Source: Micromonospora sp. RHAY321 (lineage in GTDB: Bacteria; Actinomycetota; Actinomycetes; Mycobacteriales; Micromonosporaceae). From it: a stretch of DNA of 64,000 nucleotides. Position 1 is the stretch's first letter, and every line of letters begins with the position of its first letter. Positions 1 through 7,969 of the stretch are shown piece by piece. The notes beneath the pieces are model-generated. The model was not told where the DNA came from, ran no database searches, and saw only the letters and a program-made list of their open reading frames with translations. The DNA is taken from positions 1 through 64,000 of the forward strand of contig NZ_JAMHIW010000020.1 in NCBI RefSeq assembly GCF_023896955.1. Reading direction: 5' to 3'. The translations under genes were made by a program, and so were the position numbers.

Positions 1-251
1 GCACGTCCACTGGGTGGCTAGGCTTCTGGCGACGCTATGGCCGGGGGGTTGCCCGGCCGTGTCTCCTGTGTTTCTGCCGTGTTACGTCCCTCGCGGAGCG
101 TCAGCGACGCACTCCCGCCGCCCTCGGCCTGCCGCGAACGCCGTACCGACTGCGCCAGTGTAAAGACATCTGGTGCGATTGGCCCGATTCAGCACGGAGC
201 GGTGGGCGGCACCCGGAAGCCGAAATCCCGACGCGGATACCCTTGGCTGTT
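1..251. other. Left-edge intergenic region
   Basis: No credible gene is seen. Short open frames here lack ribosome binding sites and actinobacterial-looking protein sequence. In related genomes glutamine synthetase glnA lies beyond the neighbouring RDD gene, so this stretch may hold upstream control sequence for that gene or for the RDD gene, but no GlnR-type box is convincing. Confidence 0.4.
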
Positions 252-650
252 GTGACCAATCCGCACGCCCCGGCAGCGCCCGCCACCGACGCCACCTTCA
301 CCCCGCCGAGCCTCGGTCGGCGGTTCGGGGCGCTGATCATCGACTGGGTGCTCTGCCTGCTGGCGGCCAACATCTTCGCCGACCCCGTGCGTGACGGCTG
401 GGCGCCGGTGCTGGTGCTGGTCCTCGTGTACGCCATCTTCCTCGGCCTGTTCGCGCAGACGCCGGGCATGTACATCACGAAGATCCGCTGCGTGGGCTGG
501 GCCGACGGCGGCCGGATCGGGCTGCTCCGAGGGCTCATCCGAGGCCTGCTGCTGGCCCTCGTCGTTCCCGCGCTGATCATGGACGAACACCGCCGGGGCC
601 TGCACGACCGCCTCACCGACTCGGTCATCGTCGACGCGCCCCGCCGCTGA
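252..650 (+). CDS. RDD family membrane protein
   Basis: A small integral membrane protein of 132 residues of unknown biochemical role. The sequence has the RDD-family layout: an N-terminal segment with the RRFGALIIDW motif, three hydrophobic segments (about residues 25-41, 50-70 and 93-112), a conserved G-MY-ITKIRC loop and the C-terminal HDRLTDSVIV signature close to the end. The start is uncertain: a TTG at 243 would add three residues, and GTG at 252 fits the family better. Neither has a clear Shine-Dalgarno sequence, so the transcript may be leaderless. It converges with the DUF4191 gene across a hairpin at 702-728. In mycobacteria the homologue lies next to glnA and the DUF4191 gene, the same order as here. 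Confidence 0.85.
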   Translation: MTNPHAPAAPATDATFTPPSLGRRFGALIIDWVLCLLAANIFADPVRDGWAPVLVLVLVYAIFLGLFAQTPGMYITKIRCVGWADGGRIGLLRGLIRGLLLALVVPALIMDEHRRGLHDRLTDSVIVDAPRR

Positions 651-701
651 TACGCCGGGCGACCGCCGGCAGGGTCGGGGACGCGGTGGAGCCGACAGCA
701 A

Positions 702-728
702 AGAGCCGGACCCGTGGGGTCCGGCTCT
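702..728. terminator. Bidirectional intrinsic terminator hairpin
   Basis: A perfect 12-bp stem (AGAGCCGGACCC at 702-713 with GGGTCCGGCTCT at 717-728) with a three-base loop lies between the convergent RDD and DUF4191 genes. There is no strong U-tract, as is usual in high-GC actinobacteria. Confidence 0.75.
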
Positions 729-746
729 CTGGGGCGTACCGCAGGG

Positions 747-1433
747 TCAGCGGCCCCGCGACTGGCGGAAGGTGCCCGGCGGCCGCATGTTCTTCGGGAT
801 CGCGCCCTTGGGCATCTGCGGCCGGGCGGTGAGCGCCTTGAGCCGCTTGTCCAGCGAGTTGACGTCCTTGCCGGAGAGCGCGCGGGGCAGGCGCAGCAGC
901 GTCGTGCGCAGCTTGCGGATCGGCAGCTCGCCCTCGTCCTGCCCGATCACGTAGTCGTGCAGCGGGGCGGAGCCGATCACCTTGGACAGCCGCCGCTTCT
1001 CCTGCCCGAGCAGGCCACGCACCCGCTGCGGGTTGCCCTCGGCCAGCAGGATCACGCCGGGCCGGCCGATCACCAGGTGGACCATGTCCATCTGCGTGGT
1101 CGAGCTGACGGCCGGGGTCACCCGCCAGTCGCCGCGCATGTTCTCCATGATCTGCGCCGCCGCGCCGGGCTGCCCCTCGGCGGCGTTCATCATCGCCTTG
1201 TTGGACCGCAGGTTCAGCACGATCAGCACCGCGAGCAGGACGAACAGGATGCCGATCGGGAGCCAGATCCAGCTCCAGAGGATGACCGCGACCACGGTGA
1301 GGGCGAGCGGGATGAGCACCGCGGCGGCGACCAGCGGCGCGAACCACCGGTCCTGCTTGGCGGTGAACTGGAACACCATCCCGATCTGCTTCAGCCGCTG
1401 GCCGAACGAGACCTTCTCCTGGGGCTTTGCCAT
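747..1433 (-). CDS. DUF4191 membrane protein
   Basis: A 228-residue conserved actinobacterial membrane protein of unknown function. The N-terminus (MAKPQEKVSFGQRLKQIGMVFQ) is cytoplasmic and basic. Two long hydrophobic segments follow at about residues 32-52 and 54-75, then a soluble domain with a GRPGVILLAEG stretch and a basic C-terminal tail. Length and architecture match DUF4191 proteins. In mycobacteria the family member sits between lipA and the RDD/glnA genes; here that neighbourhood is kept except that a LuxR regulator and a glycosyltransferase-like gene are inserted before lipA. It converges with the RDD gene and is transcribed away from the small ORF at 1640. Confidence 0.88.
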   Translation of the reverse strand: MAKPQEKVSFGQRLKQIGMVFQFTAKQDRWFAPLVAAAVLIPLALTVVAVILWSWIWLPIGILFVLLAVLIVLNLRSNKAMMNAAEGQPGAAAQIMENMRGDWRVTPAVSSTTQMDMVHLVIGRPGVILLAEGNPQRVRGLLGQEKRRLSKVIGSAPLHDYVIGQDEGELPIRKLRTTLLRLPRALSGKDVNSLDKRLKALTARPQMPKGAIPKNMRPPGTFRQSRGR

Positions 1434-1498
1434 GCCGCAGAGTCTAGTGGGCGCCGCCGGCTTCGTTGATCCGCGTCCGGGTGCCGGCCGGCTGAGTA

Positions 1499-1537
1499 CC
1501 TTACGTCGACTCAGACGTTTCCGGCCGGCGCGTAAGG
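1499..1537. promoter_or_regulatory. Inverted repeat upstream of small ORF
   Basis: CCTTACG at 1499-1505 is repeated in inverted form as CGTAAGG at 1531-1537, with 25 bases between. It lies in the divergent promoter region of the DUF4191 gene and the small ORF at 1640, so it could be an operator or the base of a leader hairpin. No regulator can be assigned. Confidence 0.3.
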
Positions 1538-1639
1538 AGGGTGGCGCCGGGGAAGATCAGGCGGTGTGCTCATGCCCGGTCGGGGCCTTCAGGCGAAGAG
1601 TCATGGTCAGCAGATGACGACGACCTGAAGGAGCCCGAC

Positions 1640-1810
1640 ATGTTCGGCAACGACGCGGAATTCCTGCTCTCCCTGCACCACACGCACGCCGCCGAGCTGC
1701 GCGCCGAGGCGGCGGCGGACCGGCTCGCCAGGTCGCTGGCGCGTCGCGTCGGCCACGGTTGGCTGGGCCGGCACCAGCAGGTGTCCCGCAGCAGCGATGC
1801 CCGCCGGTGA
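1640..1810 (+). CDS. Small conserved-looking protein, 56 aa
   Basis: An unrecognised small cytoplasmic protein. It starts with ATG at 1640, about seven bases after a good Shine-Dalgarno sequence (GAAGGAG). The product begins MFGNDAEFLLSLHHTHAAEL, continues as an alanine- and arginine-rich helix (AEAAADRLARSLARR) and ends in a short basic tail. No cysteines, membrane segments or known motifs are visible. Two strong inverted repeats follow its stop codon, before the LuxR-family gene. Similar short Leu/Ala/Arg-rich proteins are common in Micromonosporaceae. The ribosome binding site and amphipathic composition support translation, but the role is unknown. Confidence 0.6.
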   Translation: MFGNDAEFLLSLHHTHAAELRAEAAADRLARSLARRVGHGWLGRHQQVSRSSDARR

Positions 1811-1826
1811 TCGTGACCGTGCCGCC

Positions 1827-1900
1827 GGCACCACCGGCCGGTGGTGCCGCGCCTGCCGAGACGGCCCCGCCGCCCGGTCACCGCCCGATCGGCGGGGCCG
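1827..1900 (+). terminator. Two adjacent GC-rich hairpins (terminator or attenuator)
   Basis: A 22-base perfect palindrome (arms GGCACCACCGG and CCGGTGGTGCC, 1827-1848) is followed by a second stem, CGGCCCCGCCG (1862-1872) with CGGCGGGGCCG (1890-1900). Both lie between the small ORF and the start of the LuxR-family gene. They could terminate the first transcript or fold in the leader of the second. Confidence 0.5.
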
Positions 1901-1920
1901 GTGGCGGCGGCCGTCATGGC

Positions 1921-4830
1921 ATGCTCGTTCCCGTGACCGTACGTGCCGCCAGCTCCGTCCTCGTCGGCCGCGACCGGGAGAGCGCGGCGCTGCGCGACGC
2001 CCTCTCCCGCGCCCGGGCGGGGGAACCGACCACCGTGCTGGTCGGTGGCGAGGCGGGCGTGGGTAAGACCCGGCTGCTGGAGGAGTTCGCCGGCTGGGCG
2101 ACCGACACGGGTGCGCGCGTGCTGGTGGGCCAGTGCCTGGAGCTGGGCGAGGCGGGCCTGCCCTTCGCCCCGTTCGCCGCCGCCCTGCGCGCGGTGCTGC
2201 GCGCCGACGGTGCCGAGGTCTTCGCCGGCTACGAGGCGGAGTTCGCCCGACTGCTGCCCGAGCTGGGCCGGGCACCGGCGGCGCAGGCGGCACCGGTCGC
2301 CGCGCCGCTCACCGACGCCCCGCGCGGCTACCTGTTCGACCTCGTCGCCGAGCTGTTCCAGCGGCTCGCGGACGACCGGCCGCTGGTGCTGACGATCGAG
2401 GACCTGCACTGGGCGGACCGCTCCACCCGGGATCTGATCGGCTTCCTGGTTCGGGCCGCCCGGCCGGGTCGGCTGCTGCTGGTCTGCACCTACCGCACCG
2501 ACGAACTGCAGCGTGGGCATCCCCTGCGCCCCTTCCTGGCCGAGCTGGACCGGGCCCGGGGCGTCGAGCGGGTGGAGGTGGGCCGCCTGGACCGGGACGG
2601 CACCGGCGCGATCCTCGCCGACCTGCTCGGCTTCGAACCGGCCGCCCGGGCCGTCGACGACGTCCACGACCGCACCCAGGGCAATCCCTTCTTCATCGAG
2701 GAGCTGGCCGTCGCCGGCGACCCGCTCGGCTGCGCGGCACTTCCCGAGACGCTGCGTGACCTGCTGCTGGCCCGCGTGGACCGGCTGCCGGAGCCGGCCC
2801 AGCGGGTGCTGCGGATCGCCGCGGCCGGTGGCAGCCGCTTCGCCCACGACCTGCTCGCCGAGGTCGCCGGGCTGCCGGACGCGGAACTGGAGGACGCGCT
2901 GCGCGCCGCCGTGGCCGCCCAACTCGTGGTGGCCGACCCGGACGGCGACTACGAGTTCCGGCACGCGCTGGTCCGCGAGGCCGTGCACGACGAGCTGCTG
3001 CCCGGCGAGCACGCCCGGCTGCACGCCCGGTTCGCCGCCGCCATCGAGGCCCAGCCCCACCTCGTCGCCGCCGGCCGGGCCCCGGCCGAGATCGCTCACC
3101 ACTGGTACGCCGCGCACGATCACCCCCGGGCGCTCACCGCCGCGCACGTCGCCGCCGCCGCGGCCGCCGACCGGTACGCGTACGCGGAGCAGCGCCGACT
3201 GCTGGAGCGGGTGCTCGAGCTGTGGGAGCTGGTGCCCGACGCCGCCGACCGGCTCGGCATGGACCACCTGGCGTTGCTGGAGCAGACCCTCGACGCGGCC
3301 GTCACGGCCGGTGACTTCAGCCGGGCGATCACCCTGACCCGGGCCGCACTGGCCGAAGTGGACGCCGACTCCGCGCCACTGCGCGCGGCCCGCCTGCTGG
3401 TTCAGCGGGGGCGGCTGCTGGCCCTGCTCGGAAAGAGCGACGGCAGCAGGGAGCTGGGTGAGGCGTACCGGCTGGCGGTGGGCGGCCCGGCCGGCGTGGA
3501 GCGGGTACGGCTGCTCGGTGACATCGCCGCGCACCTGGTGCGGATCGACCCCCCGCAGGCGGCGCAGGTCGCTGCCGAGGCGAGCGCCGACGCCGAGGCG
3601 ATCGGCGCGGACCTGGCGTTGATGCCCACCCGGATCGCCCTGCTCTGCCACGGCGAGCGGGACCTCGAAAGAGGGCTGGCAGAGCTGCGCCGCGCCGAGT
3701 CGGTGGCCCGCGCGGCCGGGGACGCGCCGACCCTGGTGCTCGCCAAGGTGTACCAGTCGGACGTGCTCTGCGAACTGGGCCACTACGCCGAATCCGCGGA
3801 GGCGGCCGCCGGCGGCGTGGCCGAGGCGCGTCGGGTGGGCATCAGCCGATCCACCGGGGCGTACCTGCTGTCGAACCGGGCCGAAGCACTGATCGCGCTG
3901 GGCCGGTGGGACGAGGCCGCGGCGGTGTGCGCGGAGGCCGCCCGCATCGATCTGTCCGGCGTCACCGAGCTGCACTGGCTCCAGTTGGCCGCCGGGCTGC
4001 GGCTGGCCCGTGCCCACCCGGGCGCCGACGAGACGGTCGGTCGGGCGCTGGCCTTCCTCGGTCGGCCCTACCTGTGGCCGAACCATCGGCTACCGCTGCA
4101 CGAGTTGGGCATCGAGTCGGCGCTGGCAGCCGACGACAAGGTCGAGGCCGTCCGGGTGGCCCACGTCGCGCTGGCGGACGAGAGTCTGCCGCGGATGCCC
4201 CGCGAGGGTTGGCCGGTGCTCAGTGCCGCCGCCCGCACCGCCGCCCGCGTGGGCGACCGGGAGCTGGCCGCCGCCGTCGCGGCGCTCGCCGCCGACCTGC
4301 CCGCCCGGCATCCGGCCGCGCGGGCGCACGCCGCCCAGGTCACGGCGCTGCTCGCGGCCGGCGATCAGGCGCTGCCGGCATGGCGGGCGGCGGTGGACGC
4401 GTGGCGCGTCGACGGGCAGCCGTATCCGCTGGGTCGGGCGTTGCTGGCGCTGGCCGAGGCGGCGGCCGCCGCCGGCGAGCGGGACGAGGTGGCGGCGGCC
4501 GTCACCGAGGCCGCCGAGATCGCCCGGCGGCTGGGTGCGACGCCGCTGGCCGAGTCGGCCGCCGTCCTGGCCCGCCGGGTCGGCCTGCGCGGGTCGGGTC
4601 AGGTCGGCCCCGGTGCCGAGCTGCTGACCGCTCGGGAGCGGGAGGTGCTGCGCCTGGTCGCCGAGGGACACAGCAACAGCCGCATCGCCGAGCGGCTGTT
4701 CATCTCGCCGAAGACGGCCAGCGTGCACGTGTCCCGGATCATCGCGAAGCTGGGTGTGACCAACCGGGTGGAGGCCGCCGCGCTGGCCCACCGCCTCGGC
4801 CTGCTCACCGAGCCGGCCGTACCTCGCTGA
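1921..4830 (+). CDS. LAL-family LuxR transcriptional regulator with AAA ATPase domain
   Basis: A large ATP-binding regulator of the LuxR (LAL) type, about 969 residues. The N-terminal ATPase domain opens with LVGRDRES and carries Walker A GGEAGVGKT (residues 42-50) and a Walker B-like IEDLHWAD near residue 160. A long alpha-helical, TPR-like middle region follows. The C-terminus (about residues 901-960) is a LuxR helix-turn-helix with LTAREREVLRLVAEG, IAERLFISPKTASVHV and the final IIAKLGVTNR segment. The open frame extends upstream to 1759, but that part is low-complexity Pro/Gly/Ala and overlaps the small ORF and hairpins, so ATG 1921 (or GTG 1933) is preferred. No biosynthetic cluster is adjacent; a target cannot be assigned. 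It converges with the membrane glycosyltransferase-like gene. Confidence 0.9.
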   Translation: MLVPVTVRAASSVLVGRDRESAALRDALSRARAGEPTTVLVGGEAGVGKTRLLEEFAGWATDTGARVLVGQCLELGEAGLPFAPFAAALRAVLRADGAEVFAGYEAEFARLLPELGRAPAAQAAPVAAPLTDAPRGYLFDLVAELFQRLADDRPLVLTIEDLHWADRSTRDLIGFLVRAARPGRLLLVCTYRTDELQRGHPLRPFLAELDRARGVERVEVGRLDRDGTGAILADLLGFEPAARAVDDVHDRTQGNPFFIEELAVAGDPLGCAALPETLRDLLLARVDRLPEPAQRVLRIAAAGGSRFAHDLLAEVAGLPDAELEDALRAAVAAQLVVADPDGDYEFRHALVREAVHDELLPGEHARLHARFAAAIEAQPHLVAAGRAPAEIAHHWYAAHDHPRALTAAHVAAAAAADRYAYAEQRRLLERVLELWELVPDAADRLGMDHLALLEQTLDAAVTAGDFSRAITLTRAALAEVDADSAPLRAARLLVQRGRLLALLGKSDGSRELGEAYRLAVGGPAGVERVRLLGDIAAHLVRIDPPQAAQVAAEASADAEAIGADLALMPTRIALLCHGERDLERGLAELRRAESVARAAGDAPTLVLAKVYQSDVLCELGHYAESAEAAAGGVAEARRVGISRSTGAYLLSNRAEALIALGRWDEAAAVCAEAARIDLSGVTELHWLQLAAGLRLARAHPGADETVGRALAFLGRPYLWPNHRLPLHELGIESALAADDKVEAVRVAHVALADESLPRMPREGWPVLSAAARTAARVGDRELAAAVAALAADLPARHPAARAHAAQVTALLAAGDQALPAWRAAVDAWRVDGQPYPLGRALLALAEAAAAAGERDEVAAAVTEAAEIARRLGATPLAESAAVLARRVGLRGSGQVGPGAELLTAREREVLRLVAEGHSNSRIAERLFISPKTASVHVSRIIAKLGVTNRVEAAALAHRLGLLTEPAVPR

Positions 4831-4845
4831 CCGGCGCGCGGGCCG

Positions 4846-6453
4846 TCAGGCGCGGGGCAGGTAGATCCGCCAGCCGTCGACGGTGACCAGGTCCAGGCTG
4901 CCCGGGGCGGCGCGCAGCCGGTCGTCGAGCCGGGCCGCCAGCGCTGAGTCGACCGGCGCGACCCAGGCCGGTGCCGCCGCCCGCTCCACCTCCCGCCGGT
5001 ACGCGGGGTAACGGTCGAAGCCGGGACGGAGTGTGTCGTCGACGACCGCGCAGACCACGTCCTCCGCGCTGGCGAAGGTGAGCCGGTTGCAGGTCCAGTA
5101 GCCGGCGAGCACGTGCCGTACGCCGAGCTGCCGCAGGGTGGTCACCAGCTCGGCGTGCCGGGCCTCGGCGGCACTGCTCGCCGGTGCGGTCTGCGTGGCG
5201 CCCCAGGTGGCGTGGGCGGCGGTGCCCACCGTGGCGGCGAGCACGACCAGCGCGACCGTACGGAGTGGCGTCAAACCGGTCGTGCGTCGGGCAGCCGCCC
5301 ACAGTGGCCAGAGCAGCGCGGGCAGGGAGATGAGCAGGCAGGACAGGTAGCGGGAACTCTCCACCGGGGTGAGCCCGGCGGCACTGCTCACGGTGTACGC
5401 GACGAGGGTGACCACCGCGGCCAGCACGAGAGCCAGCCGCATCGCCGGCGCTACCCGGGACGACGGGTCGACCGTGGCGGTGGTCGGCCGGCGCATGGTC
5501 CGCCAGGCGGTGCCGGCGGCGACGGCCAGCAGCACCGGCAGTGCCAGCGCCCACCACAGCTGCCAGTCGGCGCACCGCCCCGGCCCGCAGAACCCCATGC
5601 CCAACGGCGGGCCGAGCAGCAGCCCGCCGTGCAGCCGGTCCGCCCAGCCCGCGCTGGCGTTCGCCCCGCCGGCGGCGAGCACCGCGTGCAGCGGGTTCCG
5701 GCCGGTCAGCAGGCTGTGTACGAGCAGCGGGGCCGCCCCCAGCACGGCGGCGGCTCCGAGCAGCACCCAGGCCGCCCCGCGCACCTCGTGGCGACGGAAC
5801 GCGACCAGCACCGCCCCGGTGGCCACGACGTACGGCAGCACCAGTGGGTCGACCCAGAGCATCAGCCCGGCCAGGAAGCCCCACGCCCCCCAGCGGAGGA
5901 GCCGCCACCCCGGCCGGCCGGCGGCCAGGTCCAGGGCGAGCAGGGCGAGCGCCACCCCGACGGCGTTCATCTCGGGATAGCCGCCGCCGGCGATGAGCTG
6001 GTTCTTGACCACCCGGTCGGAGCCGAGGGCGAGCAGCGCCACCACGAACAGCCCGAACCAGCGGTCCCCGGTCAGCCGCAGCGTCAACCGCCAGGCCAGC
6101 AGCAGGAAGACGGCGTACAGCAGCAGTGTGGGCAGCCGCAGGCCGAGCAGCGACGGCCCGCCGGCCAGGGCGAACACCGGCGCGGCGAGGTAGGCCTCCA
6201 GCGTGCCCATGTACTGCTGGCCGTAGAACCAGACCGGGAAGTTCTCTCCCCGGGCGATGTGCAGCGCGGCCAGGCCCATGGTGGCCTCGTCGCTGTTCGT
6301 CGGGGGCGCGGCGTGGCCCAGCAGCCAGAGTCGGTAACCCACCCCGGCGAGCAGGGCCAGCCCGGTGAGCCAGCCGACCAGGCCGAGGCGCGCACCGGGC
6401 CGGGGACGCGGTTGACCCGCGCCGCGTGGCTGCTCGCGTACCCCGACGGTCAT
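4846..6453 (-). CDS. GT-C-like membrane glycosyltransferase (ArnT/PMT type), putative
   Basis: A polytopic membrane protein of 535 residues with about ten hydrophobic segments. After the first membrane segment (about residues 24-45) there is an external loop containing TNSDEATMG (Ser54-Asp55-Glu56). Such an Asp-Glu pair in the first loop is typical of the GT-C fold, which transfers sugars from polyprenyl-phosphate donors. The WFYGQQYMGTLEAYL stretch just after it resembles ArnT/PMT-like actinobacterial proteins. The C-terminal third is a soluble, probably outer, domain. Donor and acceptor are unknown. ATG at 6453 is the annotated start. It is probably monocistronic or follows lipA on the same strand. 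Confidence 0.7.
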   Translation of the reverse strand: MTVGVREQPRGAGQPRPRPGARLGLVGWLTGLALLAGVGYRLWLLGHAAPPTNSDEATMGLAALHIARGENFPVWFYGQQYMGTLEAYLAAPVFALAGGPSLLGLRLPTLLLYAVFLLLAWRLTLRLTGDRWFGLFVVALLALGSDRVVKNQLIAGGGYPEMNAVGVALALLALDLAAGRPGWRLLRWGAWGFLAGLMLWVDPLVLPYVVATGAVLVAFRRHEVRGAAWVLLGAAAVLGAAPLLVHSLLTGRNPLHAVLAAGGANASAGWADRLHGGLLLGPPLGMGFCGPGRCADWQLWWALALPVLLAVAAGTAWRTMRRPTTATVDPSSRVAPAMRLALVLAAVVTLVAYTVSSAAGLTPVESSRYLSCLLISLPALLWPLWAAARRTTGLTPLRTVALVVLAATVGTAAHATWGATQTAPASSAAEARHAELVTTLRQLGVRHVLAGYWTCNRLTFASAEDVVCAVVDDTLRPGFDRYPAYRREVERAAAPAWVAPVDSALAARLDDRLRAAPGSLDLVTVDGWRIYLPRA

Positions 6454-6515
6454 CGCACGATCATGGCACCCGCCCGCCGGGCGACGGGGCCGCCCGGCCG
6501 ACAGGCCGGTCGGGG

Positions 6516-7511
6516 TCAGCCCGCGGTGGCGACCGGGGCGCCGGCGCGGGCGTCGAGCGCCTGCCGGTAGAGCCGGCCGGCCCGGTACGACGAGCGCACC
6601 AGCGGCCCGCTCATCACCCCGGCGAAGCCGATCTCCTCGGCCTCCTCGCGCAGCTCCACGAACTCCTCCGGCTTGACCCAGCGGGTCACCGGGTGGTGCC
6701 GGGGCGAGGGGCGCAGGTACTGCGTGATGGTGATCAGCTCACAGCCGGCCTCGTGCAGGTCGCGGAGCGCCTGGGAGACCTCGGCCCGCTCCTCGCCCAT
6801 GCCCAGGATGAGGTTGCTCTTGGTGACCAGACCGTCGGCGCGGGCCTGCCGGATCACGTCCAGCGAGCGGTCGTAGCGGAACGCCGGCCGGATCCGCTTG
6901 AAGATGCGCGGCACCGTCTCGACGTTGTGTGCCAGCACCTCGGGGCGGGAGCCGAAGACCTCGGCCAGTTGCTCGGGAACGGCGTTGAAGTCCGGGATCA
7001 GCAGCTCGACGCCGCAGCCGGGCTGGAGGGCGTGGATCTGCCGGACGGTCTCGGCGTAGAGCCAGGCGCCGCCGTCGGGCAGGTCGTCACGGGCGACGCC
7101 GGTGATGGTGGCGTAGCGCAGCCCCATCGAGACCACCGACTCGGCGACCCGGCGGGGCTCGTCGGCGTCGAACTCGGCCGGCTTGCCCGTGTCGATCTGG
7201 CAGAAGTCACAGCGCCGGGTGCACTGGTCGCCGCCGATGAGGAAGGTCGCCTCGCGGTCTTCCCAGCACTCGTAGATGTTGGGGCAGCCGGCCTCCTGGC
7301 AGACGGTGTGCAGCCCCTCGCGCGAGACGAGCCCGCGCAGCTGGGTGTACTCCGGCCCCATCTTGGCCTTGACCTTGATCCATGGCGGCTTGCGCTCGAT
7401 CGGCGTCTCGGCGTTGCGCGCCTCGATCCGCAGCAGCCGACGCCCCTCGGGGGCGGCCGTTGCGGTGCGCGCTGCCTGGCCGGTCGTCGGCGCGGAGTGC
7501 TCGATCGTCAC
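6516..7511 (-). CDS. lipA: Lipoyl synthase LipA
   Basis: Radical-SAM enzyme that inserts two sulfurs into octanoyl groups on lipoyl domains. Using GTG 7511 as start (331 residues), the auxiliary cluster motif CQEAGCPNIYEC supplies Cys71, Cys76 and Cys82, and the radical-SAM motif CTRRCDFC supplies Cys97, Cys101 and Cys104. The C-terminal RSSYRAGRLY motif, which holds the conserved RSSY serine ligand, is present. An ATG at 7538 would add nine poorly conserved residues (MAVRRRLVF); VTIEHSAP is the more usual actinobacterial N-terminus. In many actinomycetes lipB lies immediately upstream; here an aspartyl-tRNA synthetase with a long leader is inserted between the two. Substrates encoded in this window are the two lipoyl domains of the E2 gene at 19541. 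Confidence 0.97.
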   Translation of the reverse strand: MTIEHSAPTTGQAARTATAAPEGRRLLRIEARNAETPIERKPPWIKVKAKMGPEYTQLRGLVSREGLHTVCQEAGCPNIYECWEDREATFLIGGDQCTRRCDFCQIDTGKPAEFDADEPRRVAESVVSMGLRYATITGVARDDLPDGGAWLYAETVRQIHALQPGCGVELLIPDFNAVPEQLAEVFGSRPEVLAHNVETVPRIFKRIRPAFRYDRSLDVIRQARADGLVTKSNLILGMGEERAEVSQALRDLHEAGCELITITQYLRPSPRHHPVTRWVKPEEFVELREEAEEIGFAGVMSGPLVRSSYRAGRLYRQALDARAGAPVATAG

Positions 7512-7659
7512 GAAAACGAGCCTACGCCGGACGGCCACCGTCTATGTGCGTCAGGCGACCGGCATCACGCCGCGGATGTTGTGACGCCCGACACCGACGG
7601 GTCGAAAATACGCGTCACACTCACGTCGGTCGGCTGCTACCGTCACCGGCAACAGCGAC

Positions 7660-7968
7660 GACGGAGCCGAGTAGCGCACCGACCCGCCAGTCCAGAGAGC
7701 CGCCGGTGCTGAGAGGCGGTCTGGCGCCGGTGCGCGAAGACCCTCCCGAGCTGCGGGAAGAACGGTTGCGGGGCCTCATCTCCGTGCCCAGTAGAGCCCG
7801 CCCGGCTGGCCCCGGTCATCAGGCGACGAACGAGGCTCCCGCTCCGGCGGGGGCGAAGGTGTGGTGGCACCGCGAGGTTCCCGCTCGCCCACACCTCCCT
7901 GGGGCTGATGCGACGCTTCGCCTCCCCGGGGCGGCGAAGGCGTCGCGATTGACCGAGGAGCAGCCCAC
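7660..7968 (+). promoter_or_regulatory. T-box riboswitch, Asp (GAC) specifier, leader of aspS2
   Basis: The leader folds as a complete T-box. Stem I: GGAG (7663-7666) pairs with CTCC (7743-7746); the specifier loop has the loop-E pair AGTA (7670-7673) and GAA (7736-7738), directly followed by the specifier GAC (7739-7741), an Asp codon. Above it CGCACCG (7675-7681) pairs with CGGTGCG, CGCCAG with CTGGCG, and CCGCC with GGCGG, with the AGAGAG bulge and GGTGCTGAGAG apical loop. A second AGTAGA (7790-7795) fits the stem II S-turn. The antiterminator is textbook: GGTGTGG (7858-7864) with CCACACC (7889-7895), bulge TGGCACC (7865-7871), GCGAG (7872-7876) with CTCGC (7884-7888). TGGC can pair with a GCCA tRNA end, that is discriminator G, as in tRNA-Asp. 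A strong hairpin (7911-7945) and a Shine-Dalgarno GAGGAG (7955-7960) follow. Whether control is transcriptional or translational is unresolved. Confidence 0.92.
7911..7945 (+). terminator. Leader hairpin before aspS2 start
   Basis: CGACGCTTCGCC (7911-7922) pairs with GGCGAAGGCGTCG (7933-7945) with one bulged G. It lies between the T-box antiterminator and the ribosome binding site. It may be the terminator of the T-box switch, but only GATT follows it rather than a U-tract. GGGGCTG (7901-7907) could additionally pair with CAGCCC (7961-7966) around the Shine-Dalgarno sequence. Confidence 0.5.
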
Positions 7969-7969
7969 C

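Noticed and set aside
1..251. 72-residue ORF at 37-255 and a possible GlnR box near the left edge
   Set aside because: No ribosome binding site or conserved motif, and no GlnR-type sequence that I could match with confidence.
1570..4086. 838-residue antisense open frame opposite the LuxR regulator
   Set aside because: Codon-bias shadow of the plus-strand gene, with no recognisable protein sequence.
7382..7969. In-frame N-terminal extension of aspS2 (ORF opens at 7382)
   Set aside because: The segment folds as a T-box leader and does not look like protein; ATG 7970 has the ribosome binding site.
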